Source: an uncultured Dysosmobacter sp. (lineage in GTDB: Bacteria > Bacillota > Clostridia > Oscillospirales > Oscillospiraceae). From it: a stretch of 64,000 nucleotides of DNA. The stretch covers positions 25,199-89,198 of the forward strand of contig CAKSVQ010000002.1 of the NCBI GenBank assembly GCA_934504065.1, written 5' to 3'. The position numbers were made by a program, and so were the translations under genes. The notes under the pieces were generated by a model. The model was not told where the DNA came from. It did not search any database and was given only the letters and a program-made list of their open reading frames with translations. Shown here piece by piece: positions 1 to 8,769 of the stretch; position 1 is the first letter of the stretch; each line of letters starts with the position of its first letter.

Positions 1-1
1 G

Positions 2-748
2 ACCATGCTGATCTCCCTGTTTATCCTTCTGGTTTACGGAACGCTGTTCTACGGCGCGTTTACCAAAACATGGGGCTACGACTGGTCGCTGACCATGGAG
101 AACATCCAGTATGTGGTCCTGAAAGGCAAGCAGATCTGGAACTCCATCCGGTACGGCTTCCTTGCCTCGCTGGGCGCGTCCTTCCTTGCCATGGTGCTGG
201 CATACATCGTGCAGAAAAAGCAGGTGGGCATCAACAGGGTTCTGGACTTTCTGGGCATCCTCCCCGGCGCGATCCCCGGCATGTTCCTGGGCATTGGCTT
301 TGTCATGGCGTTCAACGCCCCGCCCTTTGAACTGACCGGTACAGGCGTCATCATGGTGCTGGCGCTGCTGTTCTGGAACATCCCCACCTGTTACAGCTCC
401 GCCACAGCGGGTTTGCAGCAGATCGGCGCGTCCGTGGAGGACGCGGCGCTGAATCTGGGGGCCAACAGCTTTCGCTCCTTCAAGGATGTCATCATCCCGC
501 TGCTGAAAGCGCCCTTTATGTCCAGCTTCGTGCTGTCGTTCCTGCGCTCGGTGACCTGCCTGAGCGTGGTCATCTTCCTGTACGCGCCCGCCACCACCGT
601 GGGAACGATTTCGGTCATGGTGCTGGTGCAGAGCGGACAGTACGGCGAGGCCGCGGCCTTTACCATTGTCCTGATCACCATTGCCTTTACTGTGCTGAAG
701 ATCGCACAGTGGCTCTTGGGCAAGCAGGGCATTGAACTGGAATTGTAA
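2..748 (+). CDS. ABC transporter permease, C-terminal part (iron/polyamine/thiamine class), 5'-partial
   Basis: Membrane subunit of a binding-protein-dependent ABC importer. The frame is open to the window edge, so the true start lies outside. About six hydrophobic helices are visible. The cytoplasmic EAA-type loop that docks the ATPase reads EDAALNLGANSFRSFKDVII (about residues 141-160). The layout resembles the second half of the fused permeases of the FbpB/ThiP class. The stop is 16 bases before the ATP-binding subunit start, so the two are co-transcribed. The substrate is not readable from this fragment; ferric iron, aminoethylphosphonate and polyamine all fit. Confidence 0.85.
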   Translation, partial: TMLISLFILLVYGTLFYGAFTKTWGYDWSLTMENIQYVVLKGKQIWNSIRYGFLASLGASFLAMVLAYIVQKKQVGINRVLDFLGILPGAIPGMFLGIGFVMAFNAPPFELTGTGVIMVLALLFWNIPTCYSSATAGLQQIGASVEDAALNLGANSFRSFKDVIIPLLKAPFMSSFVLSFLRSVTCLSVVIFLYAPATTVGTISVMVLVQSGQYGEAAAFTIVLITIAFTVLKIAQWLLGKQGIELEL

Positions 749-764
749 TCGGGAGGCGAACGTT

Positions 765-1853
765 ATGGAATATTTCATTGAATTCAAAAATGTCGTCAAG
801 CGCTTTGGCGACTTTACCGCGCTGGATCATGTGTCACTGAATATCCCCAAGGGCGCGTTCGTAACGCTGCTGGGCCCCTCCGGCTGCGGGAAGACTACAC
901 TGATGCGTCAGCTGGCCGGTTTTTCAGAACCGGAGGAGGGCGACGTGCTGGTCAACGGCAAGCGGATGAACGGTTTGCCGCCGTTCAAGCGCAACACGCC
1001 GCTGGTATTTCAGGAGTATGCCCTGTTTCCCCATATGACGGTTTACGAGAATATTTCCTACGGCCTGAAACTCAATAAGACGCCGAAAGAAGAAATAGAC
1101 CGCCGGGTAGAGGACATGCTGAAAATGTTCAATCTGGTGGGATTGGAAAAGCGGTTTCCCAAGGAGATGTCCGGCGGCCAGCAGCAGCGTGTGGCCTTTG
1201 CCCGGGCGCTGGTCATGGGACAGGAGATCTTGCTGCTGGACGAGCCGCTTTCCAATCTGGACGCGAAGCTCAGAGTGGATGTCCGCACGGAGCTGCGGCA
1301 GATCCAGCAGAAGCTGGGCATTACCACCATCTATGTGACCCATGATCAGGATGAAGCGCTCTCCATGTCTGATATTATCGCTGTGATGCGGAAAGGCCGC
1401 ATTGAGCAGATCGGCTCTCCGTGGGAAATTTATTTCCGTCCCGCGAGCCGCTTTGTGGCGGACTTCGTGGGCACGGTCAACTTCCTGACGGCCAGAGTCC
1501 TTTCCGTGGAAAACAGCGTGGTCACTGCCGATCATAACGGCATGACCCTCCGTGTTCCCACGGAAGTTCCCGTGGAAACCGACGAAACGGTGACGCTGGT
1601 GGTTCGTCCGGAGTGTATCCGTCTGGCGGATGGCGGCGAGACCATTCCGGAAGGACAGGTGCTGGATGGGCAGATTGAAAATTACAGCTTTCTGGGCCGC
1701 ATGATCCGCTATTGGGTGCGGGTCGGCCAGGAGCAGTTCATCATCGACGATGCCAATGTGGATCTGACGGGCGCCCGGAGCGGAGCGGTGCGGCTCTGCC
1801 TGAACACCGGAAAACTCCACATCCTCAAGGACGGTGGTACCCATGACGCTTGA
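765..1853 (+). CDS. ABC transporter ATP-binding protein (FbpC/PotA class)
   Basis: ATPase subunit of the importer upstream, 362 residues, the usual length for the FbpC/PotA/UgpC class. It has Walker A GPSGCGKTT, signature SGGQQQRVAFARAL, Walker B ILLLDEPLSNLDAKL and the switch His in VTHDQDEA. The C-terminal third looks like a TOBE regulatory domain. The start at 765 is chosen because GGGAGG lies at 751-756; an in-frame ATG at 732 falls inside the permease gene without a ribosome-binding site. It overlaps the next gene by 11 bases, indicating translational coupling. Family is certain, substrate is not. Confidence 0.93.
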   Translation: MEYFIEFKNVVKRFGDFTALDHVSLNIPKGAFVTLLGPSGCGKTTLMRQLAGFSEPEEGDVLVNGKRMNGLPPFKRNTPLVFQEYALFPHMTVYENISYGLKLNKTPKEEIDRRVEDMLKMFNLVGLEKRFPKEMSGGQQQRVAFARALVMGQEILLLDEPLSNLDAKLRVDVRTELRQIQQKLGITTIYVTHDQDEALSMSDIIAVMRKGRIEQIGSPWEIYFRPASRFVADFVGTVNFLTARVLSVENSVVTADHNGMTLRVPTEVPVETDETVTLVVRPECIRLADGGETIPEGQVLDGQIENYSFLGRMIRYWVRVGQEQFIIDDANVDLTGARSGAVRLCLNTGKLHILKDGGTHDA

Positions 1854-2748
1854 TTTTATCAACGTGGGCTATGGGGACGCGATCCTGATTCGGGATGGCT
1901 CCTTTTCCATGCTGGTAGACTGCGGTGACTGCACCGTTGGAGATGGAGGTCCGGACTCCATGCGCATCTCCGCCGCGGATTTCCTGCGGCGGGAGGGGAT
2001 CAGCACGCTGGATATTCTGGTGCTGACCCATCTCCACCGGGATCACAGCGGTGGTCTGACCGAATTGCTCAGAGACGTTGCGGTGAAAAAATTCTGGTGC
2101 AACTGTCTTCCCGACAAATCCTTCTGGGGCGGCAGCGTGTCGGTGCCGGAGACCTTCACCGCCGGAGCCCGGTGTCTGCTGGAGTCCATGAACATTTATC
2201 TGAAGGCGCTTTCGGTCATGGAGGCACAGGGGACTGAGATCACGCAGGTCACACCCTGCGCCGCAGCCCTGACGCCGCATTTGACGGCAGAGCTGTTTCA
2301 GGAGGCGGCTCCCATCTTCGATCGGCAGGCCGCCATCTGGCAGAACGTGCTGGAGGACCGGGCGGACAACGGTGAGCTGGATGAACTGGACGGGTTCATC
2401 AACAACACCAGTCTCCGCCTGCGGCTGACCTGTGGTGGGAATACCGTGGAGCTGCCCGGCGATATATACGCTGATTGCTGGGAACGGCATGATATTCCTC
2501 CTTGCACCCTTGTCAAGCTGCCCCACCACGGCCATAAGGATTCCATCACGCCAAGGCTGCTGGATATGCTGGATCCCAGATATGTGGTCATTTCCGTTTC
2601 CAACTCCCGCACGGATGACTGCCCCGCTGCCTCCGTTTTGCAAATGGTGCGGGAAAAAGGCTGCGAGCTGCATATTACGGATGCTGTCCCCATTGGAGAA
2701 AGAAGCGCAGTGAATCGATCGTCTATTCGGTTTGACTTTTCGCTGTAA
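1843..2748 (+). CDS. Metallo-beta-lactamase-fold hydrolase, ComEC C-terminal-domain type
   Basis: Zinc hydrolase of 301 residues. It carries the metal-binding signature LTHLHRDHSGG and later LPHHGHKDS, the latter typical of the soluble domain of ComEC/Rec2 and its stand-alone relatives. No signal peptide or membrane segment is seen, so it is probably cytoplasmic. ATG 1843 is preferred over GTG 1834 because AAGGA at 1827-1831 is correctly spaced only for the ATG. It overlaps the ABC ATPase gene and shares its transcript. A link to the transported substrate is plausible but unproven. Confidence 0.8.
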   Translation: MTLDFINVGYGDAILIRDGSFSMLVDCGDCTVGDGGPDSMRISAADFLRREGISTLDILVLTHLHRDHSGGLTELLRDVAVKKFWCNCLPDKSFWGGSVSVPETFTAGARCLLESMNIYLKALSVMEAQGTEITQVTPCAAALTPHLTAELFQEAAPIFDRQAAIWQNVLEDRADNGELDELDGFINNTSLRLRLTCGGNTVELPGDIYADCWERHDIPPCTLVKLPHHGHKDSITPRLLDMLDPRYVVISVSNSRTDDCPAASVLQMVREKGCELHITDAVPIGERSAVNRSSIRFDFSL

Positions 2749-2786
2749 ATGACATGAGGGGATTTCGATTTGTCAAAAAAACCAGC

Positions 2787-2823
2787 AAAAGTGGCTCGCG
2801 TCTTTAGACGCGAGCCGCTTTTG
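2787..2823. terminator. Bidirectional intrinsic terminator
   Basis: Perfect 11-bp stem GGCTCGCGTCT / AGACGCGAGCC with a 2-nt loop, flanked by A-run and T-run (AAAAG...CTTTT). It sits between the convergent metallohydrolase (+) and UbiD (-) genes and can serve both. Confidence 0.85.
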
Positions 2824-2830
2824 CGAGGAG

Positions 2831-4171
2831 TTAATTGATCTGGTAATTGCTAAGGTCCACGTCCTGGAACGCCACGCGGGTGAAAGCGGCGGGCTTGGGG
2901 ACGGGGCAGGTGCAGTCAAAGCCGATCTTCGTCACCACGTTCTGCCCGTGGGCGATGGGGTTGAGCTCATGGCCGAACGCGCCCGGAATGATGAGCACAT
3001 CCTTGGAGTAATCGCACCGGGTCACAAGGGCCCGCTCCACATCCTCGGCGTCGTAGATATTCACGTCGCTGTTTACCGCCGTGACCATTTGCAGGTCCGG
3101 GAAGGCGGCAAAGGCCGCCATGATGGCGTTTTTCGCCATGCCGTTGTTGGGCGGGTCCAGCTGCAGCACCACATGGTAGTGGCTGCCGCCGTGGGTCATA
3201 TAGACCTTTTTCAGCCCCTTGACCTGTTTGCTGATGGTCTGGAAGAGGTTGGCCTCCACGCCGAGACCCTGCCCGTTCCAGACCTCCCGGCCGGGGTGGA
3301 GCATATGGATGATGGGGTCTTTCTGCATGGTGATGGACTTGACATGCACCACCCAGCGGTCGGCCCGGGTGGCGTAATAGCCGCTGACCTCGCCGAAGGG
3401 GCCCTCCGGTTCCCGGACGTGGGGCAGAATTTCCGCCTCCATGATCATCTGAGCATCGGCAATGCCCTCCACATCCACAGTGCGGCTTTTGCACAGCCGG
3501 GCGGGCTCGCCCAGCAGGTAAGAGGCCACCGCCAGCTCGTCCACCTCGATGGGGGCGGCGGAGCTGGGGGTGGTGGCCGCCACGAAATAGGCGGGGTGGG
3601 CGCCGTTGTTGATGGTGATCTCCAGCGGCTCGCCCCGGGCCTCCGCCCGCTCATAGTAATCCCGCAGGTGGCGGCCCACATCCATGAGAAGGCCCAGACG
3701 GTCCTTGCCCGTCACCATCAAACGGTGCACGGAGGTGTTGCGCACCCCGGTGTCCGGGTCCCTGGCGATGATGATGCAGTTGGAGAAATAGGGGCCGCCG
3801 TCCAGCAGCGCGTGGGTGGGCACCGGAATTTTGCTGAGGTCCGGCTCCGGCATGGTCACCTGCTGCGCGGGGGCGTTTTCCACCACCACCGGGGCCACAG
3901 GGGCCTGCCGCAGGGAAGAGACCGCGTCGGCAAACAGTCCGGAGAGCTCCTCCACGGGCTTATCGAAGATGGCGGCCACATTCTCCCGGTTCCACCACAT
4001 ACCCGTGGTGACGGGGTAGTCATAGCCCTTCACGTGGTCGAAGACCAGCGCCTTGCCACCGTCCAGCTTGGCGCATACGCCGGAGAGCTCATGCACGGCG
4101 TCCACCGGGGTGGTGACGTGGGCAAGGCGTCCGACCGCATCCATTTTCTTCAGGCAATCTTTTAAATCCAT
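2831..4171 (-). CDS. ubiD: UbiD family (de)carboxylase
   Basis: Prenylated-FMN-dependent decarboxylase of 446 residues, normal for the family, which reversibly decarboxylates aromatic or alpha,beta-unsaturated acids. Recognisable stretches are GPFGEVSGYYATRADRWVVH, DPIIHMLHPG and PGAFGHELNPIA. The start at 4171 (MDLKDCLKK) follows an AGAGGA ribosome-binding site; the frame is open further upstream. It is the last gene of a minus-strand run with a CoA-transferase and a shortened UbiX. UbiD needs prFMN made by UbiX, and the adjacent UbiX lacks its middle, so the cofactor may come from elsewhere in the genome. Substrate unknown. Confidence 0.88.
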   Translation of the reverse strand: MDLKDCLKKMDAVGRLAHVTTPVDAVHELSGVCAKLDGGKALVFDHVKGYDYPVTTGMWWNRENVAAIFDKPVEELSGLFADAVSSLRQAPVAPVVVENAPAQQVTMPEPDLSKIPVPTHALLDGGPYFSNCIIIARDPDTGVRNTSVHRLMVTGKDRLGLLMDVGRHLRDYYERAEARGEPLEITINNGAHPAYFVAATTPSSAAPIEVDELAVASYLLGEPARLCKSRTVDVEGIADAQMIMEAEILPHVREPEGPFGEVSGYYATRADRWVVHVKSITMQKDPIIHMLHPGREVWNGQGLGVEANLFQTISKQVKGLKKVYMTHGGSHYHVVLQLDPPNNGMAKNAIMAAFAAFPDLQMVTAVNSDVNIYDAEDVERALVTRCDYSKDVLIIPGAFGHELNPIAHGQNVVTKIGFDCTCPVPKPAAFTRVAFQDVDLSNYQIN

Positions 4172-4215
4172 AGGTTTATTGTCCTCTCTGTTCAGGTCCG
4201 AAATCATACGCAGGA

Positions 4216-4488
4216 TCATACCGCGCCCTCCCATGGGTGAAAACAGGCGGGAACGATGCCAAACTGCATCAGCGCCTTTCCCACCACATGGTCTACCTGC
4301 CGGGCGACGGTGCCGGGGCGGTTATAAAAGGTCAGCATCGGGGGCATGATGGCGCAGCCCGCCTCCGCCGCCGCGGTCAGGTTGCGCAGGTGGATGAGAC
4401 CCAGCGGCATCTCCCGGGGGATGAGCACCACCCGACGGCCGATGCACACGCCGTCCGCGCCGCTGATGCCGACGATCAGCTTTTTCAT
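4216..4488 (-). pseudogene. UbiX-like flavin prenyltransferase with large internal in-frame deletion
   Basis: Only 90 residues against about 190 for UbiX. The N-terminus MKKLIVGISGADGV matches the family's GISGASG nucleotide-binding loop. The sequence then jumps at about residue 15-18 to the C-terminal signature VVLIPREMPLGLIHLRN...IMPPMLTFYNRPGT. About 100 residues carrying most of the FMN and dimethylallyl-phosphate pocket are missing, yet frame and ends are preserved. It sits between the CoA-transferase and UbiD genes on the same transcript. It is probably inactive; a residual assembly role cannot be excluded. Confidence 0.8.
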
Positions 4489-4521
4489 GTCGGTTTTACC
4501 TCGTTTGAAAGCGCGGCCATC

Positions 4522-6078
4522 TCAGAAGGAAAGACCCATCTTCTCCGGACGGAACAGCCGCTCATCCATCAGCTTCAGGTCCAGGGAGATCTCGGGACGG
4601 AACTCCATTTTGTCCAGAATGTGGGTCTGCAGGTCCACGCCGGGGGCGATCTCCATCAGCGTGACCTTGCCGCCGATCATCTGGAACACCGCCCGCTCCG
4701 TGATGTAATAGACGGTCTGGTGGGTCTGCTGGGCGTAATCGGAGGAGAAGGTGATCTGCTCCACGGCCTTTTTGAACTTCACACCGCTGCCGTCCTGCCG
4801 GATGACCAGCTTGCCGTCCTCCACGGCGATGTCCTGCTTGCCGGAGGTGAAGGAGAAGGCAAAGCACACCTTGGGGGTGTTCTGGGAGATGTTCACAAAG
4901 CCGCCGGGGCCCACGCAGCGGCCGGAGAATTTGGACACGTTGACGTTGCCGCAGGGGTCGATCTCTGCGCAGCCCAGCACGGTCATGTCCAGTCCGCCGC
5001 CGTCATAGGTGGTGAACATATCCGCCGAGCGGGAAACGGAATCGGGGTTGATGGACGCGCCGAAGAGAGGGCCGTCCAGCGGCACGCCGCCGTAAACGCC
5101 CGTTTCCAGCGACAGCGTCACCTGCTCGCTCAATCCCTCTTCGTTGGCCACGTTGGCAACGCCTGCGGGAATGCCGATGCCAAGGTTCACCAGCGCGTTT
5201 TCCTTCAGCTCCATCACGGCGCGGCGGGTGATGACCTTTTTATAGCCCAGGGGCAGCGCCTTCACGCTGCCCTCGGTGGGCACGCGGGTGTCGCCGATGA
5301 GGGCGGGGTTATAGGCAAGGGCAATGTTGTCCTCATGCTCCGCCTTCACCAGATAGTCCACATACGACTTGTGGATCAGCACATGGCGGGGGTCCAGCGT
5401 TCCGGCCTTCACAATGTCCTTGACCTCCACGATGACGGTGCCGCCGTTGTTGTGCACGGCGGCGGCCAGCTCCAGAAGGTCGCCGTGGATGGGCTCGTCC
5501 TGCAAAGAGATGTTGCCCAGTTCGTCGGCGTAGCTGGCGTGGAGGATGCAGGCGTCGATGTGGAAGGCCTTATAGAAGAGGTAGTCCTTGCCGTCCACCT
5601 GCACCACCTGCACGATCTCCCGATCCTGCGCCTTGGCGCGGCCGTTGAGCTTGCAGCCCTCCTGCCGGGGGTCGGCATAGGTGTGCAGGCCCACGTGGGT
5701 CAAAACGCCGGGGCGGTGGCCGCCGATGGCGGCCATCAGCTGGCCGTAAACGCCCAGCGGCATGCTGAACGCGGCGATCTTATTTTCGCTGACGGCCCGG
5801 CCAATGGGCGGGGACATCCGCAGGTGAGAGGCGATGAGGGTGTCGATAATGCCCTCGTCCTTGATCTTGGAAAGGCCGCAGCCGTCCTCCACAAAGTCGC
5901 CGGGGGCCACGCCGGAGACGATGGTCAGGTCCCGGGGGGTGTTTTTCTCCCGGAATTTTTTGCCCATAGCCTCCAAAACGCTGTCCGGGGAGGCAAATGC
6001 GCCGAAGCCGCTGATGCCGACGGTCATGCCGTCGTGGATCAGATCGACGGCCTCGCCGAGGGAAATGATCTTTGCCAT
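4522..6078 (-). CDS. Acyl-CoA:carboxylate CoA-transferase, fused alpha-beta (propionate CoA-transferase/YdiF type)
   Basis: Transfers CoA between an acyl-CoA and a free carboxylate. The 518 residues contain both CoA-transferase domains fused, as in Pct/YdiF. The N-terminal GISGFGAFASPDSVL and the catalytic segment LSLETGVYGG are present; Glu325 is placed like the CoA-thioester-forming Glu of Pct. An upstream sigma-A-like promoter and AAGGAG ribosome-binding site support the start. It leads the minus-strand group with UbiX and UbiD (33- and 44-nt gaps) and lies next to PorCDAB, suggesting activation or release of acids made by those enzymes. Exact acyl substrate unknown. Confidence 0.9.
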   Translation of the reverse strand: MAKIISLGEAVDLIHDGMTVGISGFGAFASPDSVLEAMGKKFREKNTPRDLTIVSGVAPGDFVEDGCGLSKIKDEGIIDTLIASHLRMSPPIGRAVSENKIAAFSMPLGVYGQLMAAIGGHRPGVLTHVGLHTYADPRQEGCKLNGRAKAQDREIVQVVQVDGKDYLFYKAFHIDACILHASYADELGNISLQDEPIHGDLLELAAAVHNNGGTVIVEVKDIVKAGTLDPRHVLIHKSYVDYLVKAEHEDNIALAYNPALIGDTRVPTEGSVKALPLGYKKVITRRAVMELKENALVNLGIGIPAGVANVANEEGLSEQVTLSLETGVYGGVPLDGPLFGASINPDSVSRSADMFTTYDGGGLDMTVLGCAEIDPCGNVNVSKFSGRCVGPGGFVNISQNTPKVCFAFSFTSGKQDIAVEDGKLVIRQDGSGVKFKKAVEQITFSSDYAQQTHQTVYYITERAVFQMIGGKVTLMEIAPGVDLQTHILDKMEFRPEISLDLKLMDERLFRPEKMGLSF

Positions 6079-6100
6079 AGGGGTCTCACGCTCCTTATAT

Positions 6101-6129
6101 AGAATAGGGGAATGCTCCTGTTAGGTCAA
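6101..6129 (-). promoter_or_regulatory. Predicted sigma-A promoter of the CoA-transferase operon
   Basis: On the minus strand: -35 TTGACC (6124-6129), 17-nt spacer, -10 TATTCT (6101-6106). It lies about 20-50 bases before the CoA-transferase start. Confidence 0.6.
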
Positions 6130-6146
6130 GCTTTTGATAATATTGG

Positions 6147-6328
6147 AAAGCCTCGCAGAGTTTCGTGTTCGGAAACGCGAAAGAATTGAAATCCGTTTTC
6201 TGCCGCGACATGTGCGTGGCAGAAAACACATTGCGCGGAGCGAGCGTCGAATTGGCCGCTTACAGCGGCCAACCGAGGCGCAGAGCGCAGCGAAGCTTTC
6301 TCGAACAAGTGGCTTTGCCACTTGTTCG
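6147..6328. repeat. Intergenic hairpin-rich repeat element, copy 1
   Basis: Begins with AAAGCCTCGCAGAGTTTCG (6147-6165), which recurs exactly at 9304-9322, and ends with a 12-bp hairpin CGAACAAGTGGC-TTT-GCCACTTGTTCG (6302-6328). Between them are two further inverted repeats: GTTTTCTGCC (6195-6204) with GGCAGAAAAC (6218-6227), and TTGGCCGCT (6250-6258) with AGCGGCCAA (6262-6270). It fills most of the 318-bp gap between porB and the CoA-transferase gene. No gene is seen there. Confidence 0.65.
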
Positions 6329-6396
6329 ATTATAATAGCGCAGGGCGCTGTTCCGGAGGTAAGCGGGAGCAGCACCCTGCGCCGGGAAGGGACAGT

Positions 6397-7263
6397 TTAC
6401 ACGCAGTCCAGCTCGGCAAGACGCTGCAGCGTCTCGTAACGGGACTTTGCCTCGGCAATGATGCGGCCGCGAATTTCATCGTCGATCCGGTTAAAGCGCT
6501 TCTGCTTTGCCAGATACTCGGGGATCAGGCCGAAGTCGGCAGGCTTCTGGTTGATGGTGATCTTGCCGTCCTCCCGCTCGAACTGGAGCCACATGCCGCA
6601 CTTGGCGGCAAGCTTCGCCATCTCGATGGTCTGGTCCGTGGGGAATTTCCAACCGGAGGGGCAGGGGGTGAGCACGTGGATGAAGCAGGGGCCGTCCTTG
6701 GTGGCGGCCTTGGCCAGCTTGCGCTTGAAATCCTTGATATTGCCCACGGAGGCGGTGGCCTGATAGGCAAGGGGGGTGTGGAGCAGCATGAAGTCGATGT
6801 TCTTGCTGACCTCCTTCTTGCCCGTGGGGGTGGTCTTGGTGGAAGCGCCCAGCGTGGTGGCGCTGGAGCGCTGGTTGCCGGTGTTCATGTACGCTTCGTT
6901 GTTATAGCAGATGAACACCGCCTTGTGGCCGCGCTCAATGGCGCCGGACAGGGCCTGAAAGCCGATGTCAAACGTGCCGCCGTCCCCGGCAAAGCCCATG
7001 ACCGTGACATCGTTCTTGCCCTGAATCTTCAATGCCTCAGACACGCCGGAGGCAAAGGCGGGCAGGCTCATCAAAACCGTCTGGACCGATGGGATGCCCC
7101 AGCCCGTTTCATCGCCGCTGCCCGTCAAAATAGCAGAGCAGCTGGGCGGCGTCATGGTAATGGTCTTCGGACCCAGAACCTCCAGCGCGGAGCGCCCGAT
7201 CAGCTCCATCGGGCAGCCCTGACAGGTGGTCAAGCCCTTGCTCAACAGATCCAGTTCAGCCAT
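6397..7263 (-). CDS. porB: 2-oxoacid:ferredoxin oxidoreductase, beta subunit
   Basis: Thiamine-pyrophosphate-binding subunit of a four-subunit pyruvate (or related 2-oxoacid):ferredoxin oxidoreductase, 288 residues. The TPP motif GFAGDGGTFDIGFQALSGA...NNEAYMNTGNQRSS is clear, as are Cys residues of the cluster region (TCQGCPM). The stop of the alpha-subunit gene overlaps this start by 8 bases, so they are translationally coupled. It is the last gene in the order C-D-A-B. Pyruvate is the commonest substrate for this arrangement; branched or aryl 2-oxoacids are possible. Confidence 0.92.
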   Translation of the reverse strand: MAELDLLSKGLTTCQGCPMELIGRSALEVLGPKTITMTPPSCSAILTGSGDETGWGIPSVQTVLMSLPAFASGVSEALKIQGKNDVTVMGFAGDGGTFDIGFQALSGAIERGHKAVFICYNNEAYMNTGNQRSSATTLGASTKTTPTGKKEVSKNIDFMLLHTPLAYQATASVGNIKDFKRKLAKAATKDGPCFIHVLTPCPSGWKFPTDQTIEMAKLAAKCGMWLQFEREDGKITINQKPADFGLIPEYLAKQKRFNRIDDEIRGRIIAEAKSRYETLQRLAELDCV

Positions 7264-8455
7264 TGTACAGCACCTCGTTTTCCTTCAAATCGATCCAGAT
7301 CGGCTCTTCGCAGGGGGCGTTCGCGCTGCCCAGCTCTTCGGCTTTGGCAAACACGTCCTCCACCGTCTGCTCCCAGATGTCGCGGCCGCCGAGACCCGCC
7401 ACAAAGCTGTACGCATTGGCGTTGTTGCCGCTCATCTTCATGCTGGCCAGCACCTCTTCATACAGGGGGCCGAAGGAGCCAAGACCGGAAACGCGGTCGA
7501 TGACCGCCACGTTCTTCACGCCCTTGAGGGCCTCGGCCATCTCCTTTTGGGGGAAGGGACGGAACGTGACCACCCGGGCGATGCCCACCTTTTTGCCCTC
7601 GGCGCGCAGCAGGTTCACCACATGCTGCACCGTGCCGGACATGGAGCCCATGCACACGATGACCGTGTCGGCATCCTCGGTGTTCTGGCACATCACGCGG
7701 CCATACTTGCGGCCAAAGACCTTGTTAAACTCCTCAAACCGCTCGTCCAGCACGCCAGCGGCGGCACGCATGCCGAGGTCCTGAGACTTCTTGATCTCGG
7801 TGAAGATGGCGGGGGAGGTCAGGTTGTCGATGGCGTAGGGGCGGTCGGTGTCTAGCCATGCGTTCACGGGCTGGAACTCGCCGATGAACTGGGAAGCCTC
7901 TTCCTCGCTGGGCACATTCACAGGCTCGGTGAGGTGAGAGCAGAAGAAGCCGTCGATGTCCACCATGGTGGGGGTAAGGACGCGGGGGTCCTCACTGGTG
8001 CGGTAGGCGATCATCATGAAGTCCAGCGCCTCCTGCGGGCTCTTGGCAAAGAGCTGGATCCAGCCCTGATCCCGCTGGGTCATGATGTCGGAGTGGTCGC
8101 ACCACAGGCACATGGGGCCGGGGATGGCGCGACTGACCACGGCCATGACCACAGGCAGGCGGGAAGCGGAGGTCACGCCCGTGACCTCATGCATCAGCGC
8201 AAGACCGTGGGAGGCGCTGGCGGTGAAGGTGCGCACGCCCGTGGAGGCGGCGCCGATGACGGCGCTGAGGGCGGAATGCTCGGATTCCACGGTGATGTAG
8301 GTCGCGTCGTACTGCTTGGTGTCGATCAGCGAGGAGATGGTCTCCACGATGGGGGTCTGGGGGGTGATGGGGTAAGCCGCCACCAGCTGGACCTTGGAAC
8401 GCATGACGCCATAGGCGATGGCCGCGTTGCCGTCTAATGCCTTAATGGTTCCCAT
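7256..8455 (-). CDS. porA: 2-oxoacid:ferredoxin oxidoreductase, alpha subunit
   Basis: Catalytic partner of PorB, 399 residues. The conserved YPITPQTPI motif, HGLALMHE and WCDHSDIM match PorA. The start at 8455 is preceded by GGAGGGG; an earlier in-frame GTG lies inside the ferredoxin-subunit gene. The 2-nt gap from porD and the overlap with porB indicate one operon. The complex decarboxylates a 2-oxoacid to acyl-CoA and passes electrons to ferredoxin in the cytoplasm. Confidence 0.92.
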   Translation of the reverse strand: MGTIKALDGNAAIAYGVMRSKVQLVAAYPITPQTPIVETISSLIDTKQYDATYITVESEHSALSAVIGAASTGVRTFTASASHGLALMHEVTGVTSASRLPVVMAVVSRAIPGPMCLWCDHSDIMTQRDQGWIQLFAKSPQEALDFMMIAYRTSEDPRVLTPTMVDIDGFFCSHLTEPVNVPSEEEASQFIGEFQPVNAWLDTDRPYAIDNLTSPAIFTEIKKSQDLGMRAAAGVLDERFEEFNKVFGRKYGRVMCQNTEDADTVIVCMGSMSGTVQHVVNLLRAEGKKVGIARVVTFRPFPQKEMAEALKGVKNVAVIDRVSGLGSFGPLYEEVLASMKMSGNNANAYSFVAGLGGRDIWEQTVEDVFAKAEELGSANAPCEEPIWIDLKENEVLYNG

Positions 8456-8457
8456 GC

Positions 8458-8769
8458 TTACTTCCCCTCCTTTTCGCACTCGGATTCCAGAATGAAATCA
8501 ATGGCCTTTTTCGGGCATTCCACGGTGCAGATGCCGCAGCCCTTGCAATAGGTGTAATCAATGACCATCTTGCCCTCCTGCTTTTCGATGACGCCGCAGG
8601 GGCAGTATTCGGCGCAGATGCCGCAGGTCACGCAGTCGTCGTGGCGGATCACCGGGCGGCGGTAACGCCACGCTCCGGTATGAACGTCAGAGATCTTTAC
8701 GGAGACGGGCCCTAAGATCTTGGGCAGGGTCTCAAGCATTTTCGTACGCTGCTGCACAAGTTTTTGCAT
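8458..8769 (-). CDS. porD: 2-oxoacid:ferredoxin oxidoreductase, delta (ferredoxin) subunit
   Basis: 103 residues with two 4Fe-4S motifs, CVTCGICAEYCPCGVIE and CKGCGICTVECPKKAI, the classical 2[4Fe-4S] ferredoxin subunit of the Por/Vor complex. It conducts electrons from the TPP site to free ferredoxin. The start overlaps the porC 3' end by 38 bases. Confidence 0.92.
   Translation of the reverse strand: MQKLVQQRTKMLETLPKILGPVSVKISDVHTGAWRYRRPVIRHDDCVTCGICAEYCPCGVIEKQEGKMVIDYTYCKGCGICTVECPKKAIDFILESECEKEGK

Noticed and set aside
4237-6102. 621-codon open frame on the plus strand
   Set aside because: Antisense to the CoA-transferase, which has clear catalytic motifs and a promoter.
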